DNA from: Duffyella gerundensis
GTDB lineage: Bacteria > Pseudomonadota > Gammaproteobacteria > Enterobacterales > Enterobacteriaceae
Direction of reading: 5' to 3'
NCBI RefSeq assembly: GCF_001517405.1
Contig: NZ_LN907828.1
Coordinates: 248,001 to 312,000, forward strand
Length of the DNA: 64,000 nucleotides
Numbering within the stretch: the first letter of the stretch is position 1; the number at the start of each line of letters is the position of its first letter. Positions 7,064 through 14,493 of this stretch are shown one piece after another. The notes under the pieces are model-generated. The model saw only the letters and a list, made by a program, of their open reading frames with translations, was not told the origin of the DNA and made no database searches. The position numbers and the translations under genes are program-made.

Positions 7064-8473
7064 ATGAGCAAAGAGATTTTTTATGCAGATGCAACTCGCC
7101 TGGCGAGCATGATCCGCAATCGCGATCTTTCCCCTGTCGAGGTTATGCAGGCACACATCGACCGTATTGCTGCAACCAATCCCGACGTCAATGCCGTGGT
7201 GTCACTCGCAGAAGACGCCATGAATCAGGCTGCCGCTGCCGAAGCAGCCGTGATGCGCGGTGAAGAACTTGGGCCGCTGCACGGCGTGCCTTTTACCGCT
7301 AAGGATTCCATTGATACCGCAGGCGTACTGACACAGCGCGGCTCACCGATTTTCAAAGGTCGTCGTCCTGATGAAGATGCCACTAGCGTGGCGCGTCTTA
7401 AAAAGGCGGGTGCTATCCTGCTGGCAAAAACCAACCTGCCGGAATTTTCATACTGGATTGAAAGCGATAATCTGCTCTCCGGCCGCTCCAATAATCCCTG
7501 GGATTTGACCCGTACGCCTGGCGGTTCAAGTGGCGGCGAGTCTGCCGCTATTGCCGCAGGCATGTCGCCTTTGGGACTGGGCACCGATCTCGCCATATCG
7601 ATACGCGGACCCGCGGCACAGACAGGCATAACGTCGATGAAGGCGACCCACGGCAGCGTGCCAATGACCGGTATCTGGCCGCGCGCCCCTTGCCGGTTCT
7701 GGCACGTTGGCCCGATGGCTCGTTCAGTACGCGATATTGCGCTGGCTTTTTCTCAGCTTTCGGGACCCGACGGCCATGACGCCTTCTCAAGTAACGCGCT
7801 GGTGTATGTTGATGGGTTGCCGCTTATCACATCCCGTCCGCTGCGCATTGGCTGGATGACCGGTCCGGGACTGGGTCCGGTCGATCCGCAAGTGGCGGCG
7901 GTGGTGAAATCAGCAGCGCATTCACTGATGGCACCGGGCATCGTCGTCGAGCAGGTCGGTATTCCAGCACTCGAGCGGGATTTTGCCCTCGAGGTGTTTA
8001 ACCGAATCCACGTAATGGAGATGAAACCCGCATTTGCCGCGGCAACGGCGGGTCGACATCCTGACGAACTTTACAAGATGGCGAAAACGATGCTGTCGAT
8101 GCCTGATACATCCCTGTCTGACTTTATTGATGCGGAGCAGGCTGCTGAAAGATTACGTGACGGGTTTGCTGAATACTTTTCACACTATGATGCGCTTATC
8201 ACCCATGTTCTGCCCATTCCTGCGCACAAACATGGCGTGGAAAAATTTGTTATCGATGGCCACGAAGTAGATGCCACCTATTTGCAGGGTGCCACGGTAC
8301 CGCTGAATGTCACTGGGCTACCGGGCGTCGCGCTGCCGTTCGGTAAAAGTCATGAAGGCATGCCCATCAGCGTGCAAATTGTGGGTAAATGGCACGATGA
8401 ACGAACCATTCTGCATATTGCTTCTCTGCTGGAAGCCGTCAGCCCGCTAAAAGACGCTCATCCATCACTTTAA
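7064..8473 (+). CDS. Amidase (amidase-signature family hydrolase)
   Basis: This 469-residue cytosolic hydrolase of the amidase-signature family cleaves amide bonds (amides, acyl-amino compounds or carbamates). The Ser-cisSer-Lys triad can be placed: Lys80 in FTAKDSIDTAG, the cis-Ser155 in TPGGSSGGESAA and the nucleophile Ser179. The nucleophile segment reads GTDLAISIRGPA instead of the usual G-S-D-x-G-G-S-I-R-x-P-A. The two glycines before Ser179 are therefore Ala-Ile, which may alter the oxyanion hole. The ATG at 7064 follows GAGAGG. It is under a divergent TetR regulator. The function class is certain from the fold signature; the substrate is not known. Confidence 0.9.
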   Translation: MSKEIFYADATRLASMIRNRDLSPVEVMQAHIDRIAATNPDVNAVVSLAEDAMNQAAAAEAAVMRGEELGPLHGVPFTAKDSIDTAGVLTQRGSPIFKGRRPDEDATSVARLKKAGAILLAKTNLPEFSYWIESDNLLSGRSNNPWDLTRTPGGSSGGESAAIAAGMSPLGLGTDLAISIRGPAAQTGITSMKATHGSVPMTGIWPRAPCRFWHVGPMARSVRDIALAFSQLSGPDGHDAFSSNALVYVDGLPLITSRPLRIGWMTGPGLGPVDPQVAAVVKSAAHSLMAPGIVVEQVGIPALERDFALEVFNRIHVMEMKPAFAAATAGRHPDELYKMAKTMLSMPDTSLSDFIDAEQAAERLRDGFAEYFSHYDALITHVLPIPAHKHGVEKFVIDGHEVDATYLQGATVPLNVTGLPGVALPFGKSHEGMPISVQIVGKWHDERTILHIASLLEAVSPLKDAHPSL

Positions 8474-8479
8474 AAAATG

Positions 8480-8511
8480 AAAACGCCCTGCAAATTCTGT
8501 GGGGCGATTTT
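8480..8511. terminator. Hairpin between convergent amidase and sensor kinase genes
   Basis: AAAACGCCC and GGGGCGATTTT pair around a short loop just after the amidase stop. A run of A precedes it and TTTTACGTTTT follows, so it could end transcripts from both sides. About 130 bases further on the kinase gene ends in the opposite direction. Confidence 0.55.
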
Positions 8512-8644
8512 ACGTTTTCGGGCAGGCTGGTGAGTTAGCCTGCTAATGCCGCAGGCAATGGCGTCTTCTTCTCCTGCAACACTCATCTGAGAGCAGCTTT
8601 TGCGCCTGTGGCCAACGGCCAGCAACCGAATCAATCTGCGGCTA

Positions 8645-10000
8645 TCAGGCCAGCAGCCGCAGGCCAAAAATAGTGTGCCCTTTCTCATGTCGGTAATAAG
8701 CAAGCCCGCCATGTAATGTGGCGATGGCGTACACCAAAGAGAGTCCGAGCCCGCTTCCGGAAGTATGGCGGACATTATCGCCGCGCCAGAATCGCTCGAA
8801 TAATTTATCCGGATCGGCAATAACGTCACCGGCGTTCGACACCTCAATATCAACGTATTCAGCACGATGATACGTGCTAATCACAATCTGCCCTGGTGCC
8901 GGTGAATACCGTATGGCATTGATCAGCAGGTTGGTCATTGCACGCTGGAACAGCATTTTATCCGCGGTGACGCTGCCTTCGGCATTGAGTGCGATAACCA
9001 TTCCCCGCTCTTCCGCGACCGGCTCCAGAAAGTCGATCAGCGTTTCCAGCGCGTCATGAAGTAAGAAGGCCTCTTTATTGAGCTGGATGTTGTGATGGGT
9101 GGCGCGGGCAAGAAAGAGAATGTTTTCAGTCAGTCGTGACAGGCTTTCCAGCTCTTCAATGTTGCCTTCCAGCAGCGCCTGATATTCACTAACCGACCGC
9201 GCATGGCCCAGCGCCACCTGATTCTGGCCCAGCAGAACATTAATGGGCGTGCGTATTTCGTGTGCCAGATCGTCGGCAAACTGGGTCAGGCGGACGAAGT
9301 CAGTGGATAAGCTCTGACGCATCGCGTTAAGCGCTTTCCCCAAGGGCAGCAATTCCTGCGGGATAGCCTGCAGCGGCACCGGATGATTTAACCTGTCACT
9401 GGCGGTTTCCGCCACAATCTCACTCAGCCGCCCTATCGCCTTTAGTCCTCGGCGAATAAGCAGCGGGCTGACTGCGGCGCAGAGAAAAATAGCCGCCAGT
9501 GAGACCAGAATGCTTTGCTGACGATAGCGATCCAGCATCATCGCCCGCTCCCGCGCGACCCGGGCCAGCGTGATGGTAACCGGTCCGAGCGATGAGTTTG
9601 CCTGCAGGCTAAGCGCAGCCGCTTCCGTATGATCAGCATCCATCCAGCGATGCAGCTGTCGTGCATTCGGCGGGCTGTTTACCGGCGTGGGCGACATGTC
9701 AGGCAAAGCGACACCGGTGTGATTAATACTGACGTTCTGCTCATGCTGCGATCGGATGCTGAGGATATCCTGATGAATATCGACCATGCGGTTGAAATAG
9801 AGCGGCAACGAACTGGGATGGGCGCCATCTTCAAGCAGCTGCCTTAATTGCGCGGCGCGGTTGATCAGCGTCTGGTCGTCCCGCCACACCAGCTCACTGC
9901 GTAAGGCGTTGTAAAGTATCAGGCTAATACCGCCGCAGGCCATCGCCATGATCAGCGTAAAAATTGCTGTCAGCCGCAGCGTTAGCGACGCGCTATGCAT
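8645..10000 (-). CDS. hprS: Sensor histidine kinase (HprS/CusS-like)
   Basis: This is a 451-residue membrane sensor kinase. TM1 is about residues 8-31, then a periplasmic domain (about 32-160), TM2 about 163-182 and a HAMP region. The dimerisation helix carries His247 in FADDLAHEIRTPIN, and the ATPase domain has an N box (NLLINAIRYSP), ERFWRGD and SGLGLSLV. It resembles the heavy-metal/oxidant sensor group (CusS, HprS/YedV). Its start overlaps the response regulator stop by 8 bases, the usual coupling. The cognate regulator resembles HprR closely, which makes HprS the best label. The kinase itself has no diagnostic periplasmic motif I can point to. The signal sensed (H2O2, HOCl or copper in relatives) is inference. 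Confidence 0.82.
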   Translation of the reverse strand: MHSASLTLRLTAIFTLIMAMACGGISLILYNALRSELVWRDDQTLINRAAQLRQLLEDGAHPSSLPLYFNRMVDIHQDILSIRSQHEQNVSINHTGVALPDMSPTPVNSPPNARQLHRWMDADHTEAAALSLQANSSLGPVTITLARVARERAMMLDRYRQQSILVSLAAIFLCAAVSPLLIRRGLKAIGRLSEIVAETASDRLNHPVPLQAIPQELLPLGKALNAMRQSLSTDFVRLTQFADDLAHEIRTPINVLLGQNQVALGHARSVSEYQALLEGNIEELESLSRLTENILFLARATHHNIQLNKEAFLLHDALETLIDFLEPVAEERGMVIALNAEGSVTADKMLFQRAMTNLLINAIRYSPAPGQIVISTYHRAEYVDIEVSNAGDVIADPDKLFERFWRGDNVRHTSGSGLGLSLVYAIATLHGGLAYYRHEKGHTIFGLRLLA

Positions 10001-10673
10001 TGTCAGGTGCCTTTTCCGACAGACAATATCCCATACCTCTTACCGTGGTGATGAGCTTATGAGTGAAAGGATCGTCGACTTTGCGGCGCAGGCGGCGAAT
10101 GGCGACATCGACAATGTTGGTTTCACTGTCGAAATTGACGCCCCAGATTTCGCTGGCCAGCAGCGTGCGCGGCAAAATCTCACCGTGACGGCTGGCGAGG
10201 AGCCAGAGCAGCATAAACTCTTTGCGCGTCAGCGTCAGAGGTATACCGTCACGCGTGACCTGAAAGCGCGTGGAATCCATCACCAGATCGGCCACGCGCA
10301 GCACGCTGCTGTGCGGCTGTTGCTGTCGTAGCTGATTCCTTACCCGTGCCAAAAGCTCAGCAAATGAGAAAGGTTTGACCAGATAATCATTGGCGCCCAG
10401 CTCCAGCCCTTTAACGCGATCGTCCACTGAATCTCTGGCAGTCAGGCAAATCACGGGAACATTGCTGGCGGTGCGCAGCGTTCTCAGCACCTGCCATCCA
10501 TCCATGCCCGGCAGCATGATGTCCAGAATGATCAGGCTGTAAGGATGCGACAACGCCAGATGCAGGCCGTCCCGCCCGTCAGCCGCGAAATCCACGATAT
10601 AGCCCGCTTCTTCCAGCCCTTTCCGCACCCAGGCGCTGGCCTTCAGATTATCTTCGATCAGTAATAGTTTCAT
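9993..10673 (-). CDS. hprR: OmpR-family response regulator, HprR (YedW)-like
   Basis: This 226-residue cytosolic response regulator has a receiver domain with Asp51 in LIILDIMLPGMDGWQ and Lys100 in NDYLVKPFSF. A PhoB-type winged helix follows, with GEILPRTLLASEIWGVNFDS and VDVAIRRLRRKVDDPFTHKL. These stretches closely match E. coli HprR as I remember it, more than CusR. The ATG at 10671-10673 starts the canonical MKLLLIEDN; the longer frame to 10739 adds 22 non-family residues that would run over the operator dyad. E. coli HprR responds to oxidants and controls hiuH and msrPQ. Here neither gene is adjacent and a GlcG/HbpS-like gene takes that position. Confidence 0.87.
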   Translation of the reverse strand: MKLLLIEDNLKASAWVRKGLEEAGYIVDFAADGRDGLHLALSHPYSLIILDIMLPGMDGWQVLRTLRTASNVPVICLTARDSVDDRVKGLELGANDYLVKPFSFAELLARVRNQLRQQQPHSSVLRVADLVMDSTRFQVTRDGIPLTLTRKEFMLLWLLASRHGEILPRTLLASEIWGVNFDSETNIVDVAIRRLRRKVDDPFTHKLITTVRGMGYCLSEKAPDNA

Positions 10674-10721
10674 CGGCGCAGTTTGCCATGAAAGTCGTGT
10701 CCTCCCCAGCGTTTCAACGCC

Positions 10722-10741
10722 AGATGACAATACGGTCATCT
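10722..10741. promoter_or_regulatory. CusR/HprR-type operator dyad
   Basis: AGATGACAATACGGTCATCT contains 7-base arms AGATGAC/GTCATCT separated by 6 bases. It fits the CusR-type box ATGACAA-NN-TTGTCAT at 14 of 16 positions including spacing. It lies 49 bases upstream of the regulator ATG and 175 bases upstream of the divergent GlcG/HbpS-like gene, so one box could serve both. A second weaker dyad, GAAGTC...GACTTC, sits at 10817-10835 nearer to the exported-protein gene. Confidence 0.6.
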
Positions 10742-10915
10742 TTCTGACAGGCAGTTGGAACCACCGTGCCGGTATAACAGCAGCGTGGTTAATCGTGGCG
10801 ACCGCGTTTTGTCTGTGAAGTCCCGGTGAGACTTCGTGTCGCCATCCACATCTTTATATTCCGTTACTGCTGAGCCAGTACGGTTATTCTATCTATCGCG
10901 GGAGCTTAAAAATAA

Positions 10916-11407
10916 ATGAAACGTTTACTGCTTGCACTGACGCTGGCAACCGGGCCAGGCATGGCATTTTCAGCTGAACCTGCAGCCGTCTATGACATGA
11001 CTCAGTCCCTGAGTAATGAGCTGGCTACCGAAGCATTGTCGGTTTGCCATGGTATGAATCGTCAGGGCGTGGTGGCAGTTGTCGATCGCGGCGGTAACCT
11101 GGTGTCGATAATGCGGGATGATAACGTTGGACCGCACAATACGCAGGCTGCCTGGCGTAAAGCGTTTACGGCGCTCTCGACCAAAACGCCGACCAAACAG
11201 CTCACCACCAAGGCGCAATCCTCACCGGACAGCGTTAATCTCAATACCGTTAGCGATCTGTTGCTGCTCGGCGGCGGCGTACCGGTTAAATATCGCGGCC
11301 AATGGATCGGTGCCGTCGGCATGGCGGGCACCGGCGGCGCAGAATCTGACGATCGATGCAGCGCTGACGCGATTAAAAAAGTTCTTGGTGAAAGCCAACC
11401 GCAGTAA
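10916..11407 (+). CDS. GlcG/HbpS-family exported haem-binding-like protein
   Basis: This 163-residue protein has a Sec signal peptide (MKRLLLALTLATGPGMAFSA, cleavage near residue 20) followed by a GlcG/HbpS (DUF336-type) domain. Family hallmarks visible are VVAVVDRGGNLVSIMRDDN, AAWRKAFTALSTKTPT, GGGVPVKYRGQWIGAVGMAG and a C-terminal acidic helix. HbpS of Streptomyces binds haem and iron and modulates the SenS-SenR oxidant-sensing pair. The placement here, divergent from an HprRS-like pair, mirrors that arrangement. I infer a periplasmic redox or haem-related accessory to the sensor. A plain GlcG-like function is the alternative. Confidence 0.82.
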   Translation: MKRLLLALTLATGPGMAFSAEPAAVYDMTQSLSNELATEALSVCHGMNRQGVVAVVDRGGNLVSIMRDDNVGPHNTQAAWRKAFTALSTKTPTKQLTTKAQSSPDSVNLNTVSDLLLLGGGVPVKYRGQWIGAVGMAGTGGAESDDRCSADAIKKVLGESQPQ

Positions 11408-11445
11408 TCACGCTAAACGTATGCCAGTCGCGCACTTTTACAGAG

Positions 11446-11477
11446 AAGGCGAGAAAGAGAACCTCTCTCGCCTTTTT
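11446..11477 (+). terminator. Rho-independent terminator after GlcG/HbpS-like gene
   Basis: AAGGCGAGA pairs with TCTCGCCTT around an 11-base loop and is followed by a T run (11473-11477). It is 38 bases after the stop codon, on the coding strand of the preceding gene. Confidence 0.8.
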
Positions 11478-11641
11478 AGTGACAGCACCAAGCCAGAGCA
11501 CATGTTGGTTAGCCGAAAACAACAAGAAAACCGTGCCGCAACAACAGTTAACCCTGGCCTTATTATGCCGAGACTTTTTATATGTCACATTGCCCTATTA
11601 CGCGGCAGTCAGAAAACCCTGATGGAATGAGGATAGGGGAT

Positions 11642-11666
11642 AAAGGTTTCCATAGAAGAAACCTTT
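11642..11666. terminator. Perfect hairpin downstream of padC
   Basis: AAAGGTTTC and GAAACCTTT form a perfect 9-base stem with a 7-base loop in the 325-base gap between two convergent genes. It lies 66 bases past the padC stop on the minus strand. There is no strong U tract. It may act as a 3' stabilising hairpin or a weak terminator for padC. The rest of the gap is featureless. Confidence 0.5.
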
Positions 11667-11732
11667 CAGGATGAGGCATGACGTTCAGCAATAATTACCC
11701 CGCCAGTGCATCTTTACTTCGGCAAGTAGCCC

Positions 11733-12257
11733 TTATTTCCCCTCAAAGAAATCATCTGGCAGCTGGCCCGGTGCCATGCTAATTACAGCATCGTTATCAG
11801 GACCTTCGTTCTTCATGTAAGTCACCCGGGCAAACTCAGGAATCACAACATAAGGATAAGCCGGGCCTTCGTCGCGAAAACGGTGCATATCGTCTATAAA
11901 TTCGTTTTGATAACAGATGGTTTTTTCAGGGTGCTGGTTTTCACCGGCAATCCACTGCGGAAAGAAGATGGTGCCATGAATGATTTTTCTTTCAATATCG
12001 AACAACAGGCTGACGCAGGTTCCTGTCGGCTCGTGCCAGTCGACTTTATAAATGCCCGGCGCAAACTGCACAGCATTCATCGTTTGATGGGTCACCCATC
12101 GCCCCCCCACCAGCCCCTGATGTATGCGGTAATCACAGGTATTGTCATTTCGCGCATACCATTCGTATTTCCAGCCATTATCGTAGGTATAAACAAAATG
12201 CGTTCCCACAAAAGCGGATAAATCTTTTGCTATATCGTTTAATGATTCAGTGGACAT
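11733..12257 (-). CDS. padC: Phenolic acid decarboxylase
   Basis: This 174-residue cytosolic lipocalin-fold enzyme decarboxylates p-coumaric, caffeic and ferulic acids to vinylphenols, a detoxification step for plant phenolics. Family-defining stretches are VGTHFVYTYDNGWKYEWY, DYRIHQGLVGGRWV, GTIFFPQW and YPYVVIPEFA. By recalled alignment with the Bacillus enzyme the active-site residues are Tyr23, Tyr25, Arg53 and Glu76, all present. Its length is normal. It stands alone with no adjacent PadR regulator, which is unusual for padC. The 510-base upstream region may carry the control elements. Its presence fits a plant-associated lifestyle. Confidence 0.93.
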   Translation of the reverse strand: MSTESLNDIAKDLSAFVGTHFVYTYDNGWKYEWYARNDNTCDYRIHQGLVGGRWVTHQTMNAVQFAPGIYKVDWHEPTGTCVSLLFDIERKIIHGTIFFPQWIAGENQHPEKTICYQNEFIDDMHRFRDEGPAYPYVVIPEFARVTYMKNEGPDNDAVISMAPGQLPDDFFEGK

Positions 12258-12767
12258 TACGACCTCATATTCAAGCGAAGCGTGGATAAGCCGATTTTAA
12301 TTCTCCAAACCTGTAAAACCTCCGCATCAGCACTAAAATTCAATAGTAAGCATCAGCGAGGATATTATCCAATAATGACGCAGGTAAAATTCATTTTCTA
12401 ACTTATCAACAGGGAAATTCAGATCCAGATTGAAAGTCAATATTTGCGTATTACGCATAAGGCTTACAGCGTGAGCTTCCCGCTTAAATGACATCGCTGA
12501 CATATTGCTGCAACAGGAATAAAACAATGAAAGCGATTGATTAATTTTCTTGTTTTAAATCATCCAATTAACCAATGTTATAATTAATTAAACACGGTCA
12601 CTGTGATTGTTCACGCCTGTTTTTCCGACTTTTTCATTGCCAAAAAAATTTATAACGCTAATCTTTTATGAGCATTAAATATTGCCGCTTATCTTCACCT
12701 GATCGATCACTTTTCAGGTAATTCCATCTGCCTGAATCCCGAGAATCACTGTGCAGGATATTATTCT
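12258..12767. other. AT-rich regulatory gap upstream of padC and the aspT operon
   Basis: This 510-base divergent gap has no gene I can support (a 64-codon minus frame at 12333-12527 looks random). The centre is AT-rich, and TATAAT occurs at 12589-12594 within TTATAATTAATTAA, a plausible -10 for the aspT-asdA operon without a convincing -35. AGGATATTATTCT precedes the aspT ATG. Confidence 0.4.
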
Positions 12768-14459
12768 ATGGGCTTGATGCATGAAGTTTTTCGTCTGTCG
12801 CCGGAGCTGGCTCTTTTCCTTTCTCTTGCTGCAGGTACGTGGATTGGTAAATTCAAACTGGGTGCCTTCCAGCTTGGTGGCGTAGCCGGAGCGCTATTGG
12901 TTGCCGTGCTGATAAGCCAGGTAGGCATTACTATCGACAGCGGGATTAAAAACGTTCTGTTTGCCGTGTTTATTTATGCCGTGGGCTTTGAAAGCGGGCC
13001 CAAATTTTTCTCCTCGCTGGGGCGACGAACATTGCGGGAAATTGCCCTGGCGCTGGTACTGGTTATTTCGTCATTAGCAACGATAGTGGTGCTGGCAAAA
13101 ATCTTTGCGCTGGATAAGGGAATTGCCGCCGGTATTGCAGCGGGTGCACTCACTCAGTCAGCCATTATTGGCACCGCCAGTGCAGCCATCGCTAAATTAA
13201 ATCTGGACCCGGCACAGCTCCAGCAGATGCAGGGTAATGTTGCGGTGGGATACGCGGTGACCTACATCTTCGGCTCGCTGGGCGCCATCATCATCTGCGT
13301 TAATATCCTGCCCAAAATCATGGGACGCTCAATCCGTGAAGATGCGATTAAAGCTGAACAGGAGATGATGCATGGTGCAATGGTTCTGGCGCCAGGCCAG
13401 GTGCCCGCATTACCGGATTTGGTCGGGCGCGTGTTTCTCGCCGGGCCGGTCGCTGGCAAAAGCGTGGCTCAGGTTGAAGCACTGGCTAATCCGCTTTTTC
13501 CGGTCACGCTCGAACGCATCAAACGCGACGATCAGGTTATCGCGGTCACGCCGGATATGGCGCTTAATGAGAATGATGTGCTGCTTCTGGTAGGCCGCCG
13601 CAAAGGTATCGTTGCCCTTGCGCCCTCGCTTGGCAAAGAGCTGGATGAGGAAGCGGGCCCGGCAATGACCATGAAAACCGCCGACGTTTTCCTCACCAAT
13701 CCCGCGCTGATCGGCAAGCGTGTGGATGAACTGCGCGAACAGCTGTCGGCAGATGTCCGCCACGGTATTTATGTCACCGGCCTGAAGCGTGGCGAGACGG
13801 TGCTTCCCTTCAAAGATGACGTGGTGATAGAGCGCAATGACGTTGTGACGCTGTACGGCAGTGAGCAGGACATACAACGCGCTGTCGCCATGGCCGGACC
13901 GGCGCTGCTGAAAAGCCCAAAAACCGACCTGATGTTTCACGGCTTTGGCCTGGCGTTTGGTCTGTTGCTTGGCTTGCTGGTGCTGCGTATCGGCTCTGTG
14001 CCTCTGACGCTGGGCAGCGGCGGCGGTGCCCTGCTCGCGGGCTTGCTGTTTGGCTGGTATCAGGCGCGTAAGCCTCTGATCGGGAATATGCCGCTGCCAG
14101 CGTCCGGCTTGCTGCGCGACTTAGGGCTGGCAGGTTTCGTTGCCGTCGTTGGGTTACAGTCTGGCCTGCAAGCGGTTGAGACCGTCAAAAATAACGGCAT
14201 CTCCATTTTCCTGATCGGCATCGTCGTCACGGTCGTCCCGCTGATGATCACGTTATTCATTGGCCGCTATCTGCTGCGCTATGACAACACGGCGATTTTT
14301 GCCGGTGCCTTATCCGGTACGCGCAGCGCAAATCCCGCCTTTGGGGAAATCCTCGATAAAGCGGGTAATGCCATTCCAACCGCTCCCTTTGCGGTGACTT
14401 ACGGGCTGGCAAATGTGTTCCTCACCTTGCTTGGCCCGCTTATCGTCGCGCTGGTATGA
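12768..14459 (+). CDS. aspT: Aspartate:alanine antiporter (AspT, AAE family)
   Basis: This 563-residue inner-membrane exchanger consists of two hydrophobic halves (residues about 10-190 and 385-563) flanking a hydrophilic centre with two TrkA-C/RCK-C-like modules (around 205-285 and 295-375). This is the layout of the aspartate:alanine exchanger family. Internal similarity of the halves is visible in GIAAGALTQSAIIGTASAAI and IFAGALSGTRSANPAFGEIL. YidE/YbjL-type relatives share this layout, but the gene is followed 34 bases later by aspartate 4-decarboxylase, which argues for genuine AspT. Exchange of Asp (net -1) for Ala plus intracellular decarboxylation generates a proton motive force. Confidence 0.9.
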   Translation: MGLMHEVFRLSPELALFLSLAAGTWIGKFKLGAFQLGGVAGALLVAVLISQVGITIDSGIKNVLFAVFIYAVGFESGPKFFSSLGRRTLREIALALVLVISSLATIVVLAKIFALDKGIAAGIAAGALTQSAIIGTASAAIAKLNLDPAQLQQMQGNVAVGYAVTYIFGSLGAIIICVNILPKIMGRSIREDAIKAEQEMMHGAMVLAPGQVPALPDLVGRVFLAGPVAGKSVAQVEALANPLFPVTLERIKRDDQVIAVTPDMALNENDVLLLVGRRKGIVALAPSLGKELDEEAGPAMTMKTADVFLTNPALIGKRVDELREQLSADVRHGIYVTGLKRGETVLPFKDDVVIERNDVVTLYGSEQDIQRAVAMAGPALLKSPKTDLMFHGFGLAFGLLLGLLVLRIGSVPLTLGSGGGALLAGLLFGWYQARKPLIGNMPLPASGLLRDLGLAGFVAVVGLQSGLQAVETVKNNGISIFLIGIVVTVVPLMITLFIGRYLLRYDNTAIFAGALSGTRSANPAFGEILDKAGNAIPTAPFAVTYGLANVFLTLLGPLIVALV

Positions 14460-14493
14460 CGATGACCTGCTTTCTTATCCGGAGAGATCAACC

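Noticed and set aside
12333..12527. 64-codon minus frame in the padC-aspT gap
   Set aside because: AT-rich, no ribosome site, no coherent features; the region is better read as promoter space.
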